Shown one piece after another: positions 53,888 through 53,974 of a stretch of DNA of 53,974 nucleotides. The notes under the pieces are model-generated. The model worked only from the letters and a program-made list of their open reading frames with translations, was not told the DNA's origin and ran no database searches. The stretch's first letter is position 1. Each line of letters starts with the position of its first letter. Origin of the DNA: Pelagicoccus mobilis (GTDB lineage Bacteria > Verrucomicrobiota > Verrucomicrobiia > Opitutales > Opitutaceae). The position numbers were made by a program, and so were the translations under genes. The stretch lies in assembly GCF_016595505.1 (NCBI RefSeq), contig NZ_JAENIL010000050.1, positions 1-53,974 on the forward strand. The letters run 5' to 3'.

Positions 53888-53974
53888 AACCGGATTCCGC
53901 AAGCGAGCAAAACCAGCCCTCACTCTAGCGTGTGAGAGGGGACGTTTGCGCAGTTTCATGTCGAACGTTCGACA

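Noticed and set aside
53915-53948. A terminator after pilB (CCCTCAC / GTGAG)
   Set aside because: The stem is interrupted and there is no T-run before the window ends.

Overview
The window reads as ordinary, gene-dense chromosome of a Gram-negative bacterium, most likely a marine-type Verrucomicrobiota of the Opitutia/Puniceicoccales kind. That placement is an inference. It rests on moderate GC, the DapL route to lysine, LptD and LpxL-type outer-membrane genes next to glycogen genes, Trp-Asp repeat proteins, DUF1080 and Gfo/Idh proteins, and a Rho with a very long disordered N-terminus. No phage, insertion sequence, integrase, CRISPR array or rRNA operon is visible. Starts are often TTG or GTG and Shine-Dalgarno motifs are usually weak.

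Layout. 1-850: metal-responsive MerR regulator with a 20-bp-spacer promoter and a Cys-rich thioredoxin-like protein (minus). 0.9-4.4 kb: small membrane protein, pyrG, then a three-part protein joining an E2-type lipoyl domain and a subunit-binding domain to a beta-ketoacyl-ACP synthase III. 4.4-6.6 kb: rsmE, two tandem copies of an apparent small RNA gene, tRNA-Leu(CAA) and a duplicated tRNA 3' end. 6.6-12.1 kb: nadA, nadB, an acetyltransferase, dapL, a VOC protein. 12.1-20.9 kb (minus): two Trp-Asp repeat paralogues, ruvB, rsmB, lptD. 21-26.8 kb: glgB, gntK, an SRPBCC protein, glk, an orphan gvpL/F gene. 26.8-36 kb: chemoreceptor with a foldable leader, LpxL-like acyltransferase, hybrid histidine kinase, pgi, ilvD. 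36-39 kb: scpB, pheA, an oxidoreductase. 39-42.3 kb (minus): a TPR/PEGA membrane protein, a secreted (GQQ)n protein and a small secreted protein, probably one operon. 42.6-45.2 kb: M48 lipoprotein protease, then an olsB-olsA pair for ornithine lipids. 45.2-53.9 kb: two unknown or DUF1080 genes, two small proteins, comM, coaE, rho, a truncated kinase-like membrane protein, and pilB.

Themes. Envelope lipids recur: the KAS III chimera could start branched-chain fatty acids, OlsB/OlsA would make ornithine lipid, and the LpxL-like protein and LptD serve lipid A/LPS. Glycogen and hexose metabolism (glgB, glk, gntK, pgi) is spread over 13 kb. ComM and PilB suggest natural transformation and type IV pili.

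The strongest candidates for something undescribed are the lipoyl/PSBD/KAS III chimera (2852-4426), the tandem small RNA genes (5775-6072) and the chemoreceptor leader (26915-26988). No database search was possible, so family names come from recognised motifs and domain order.
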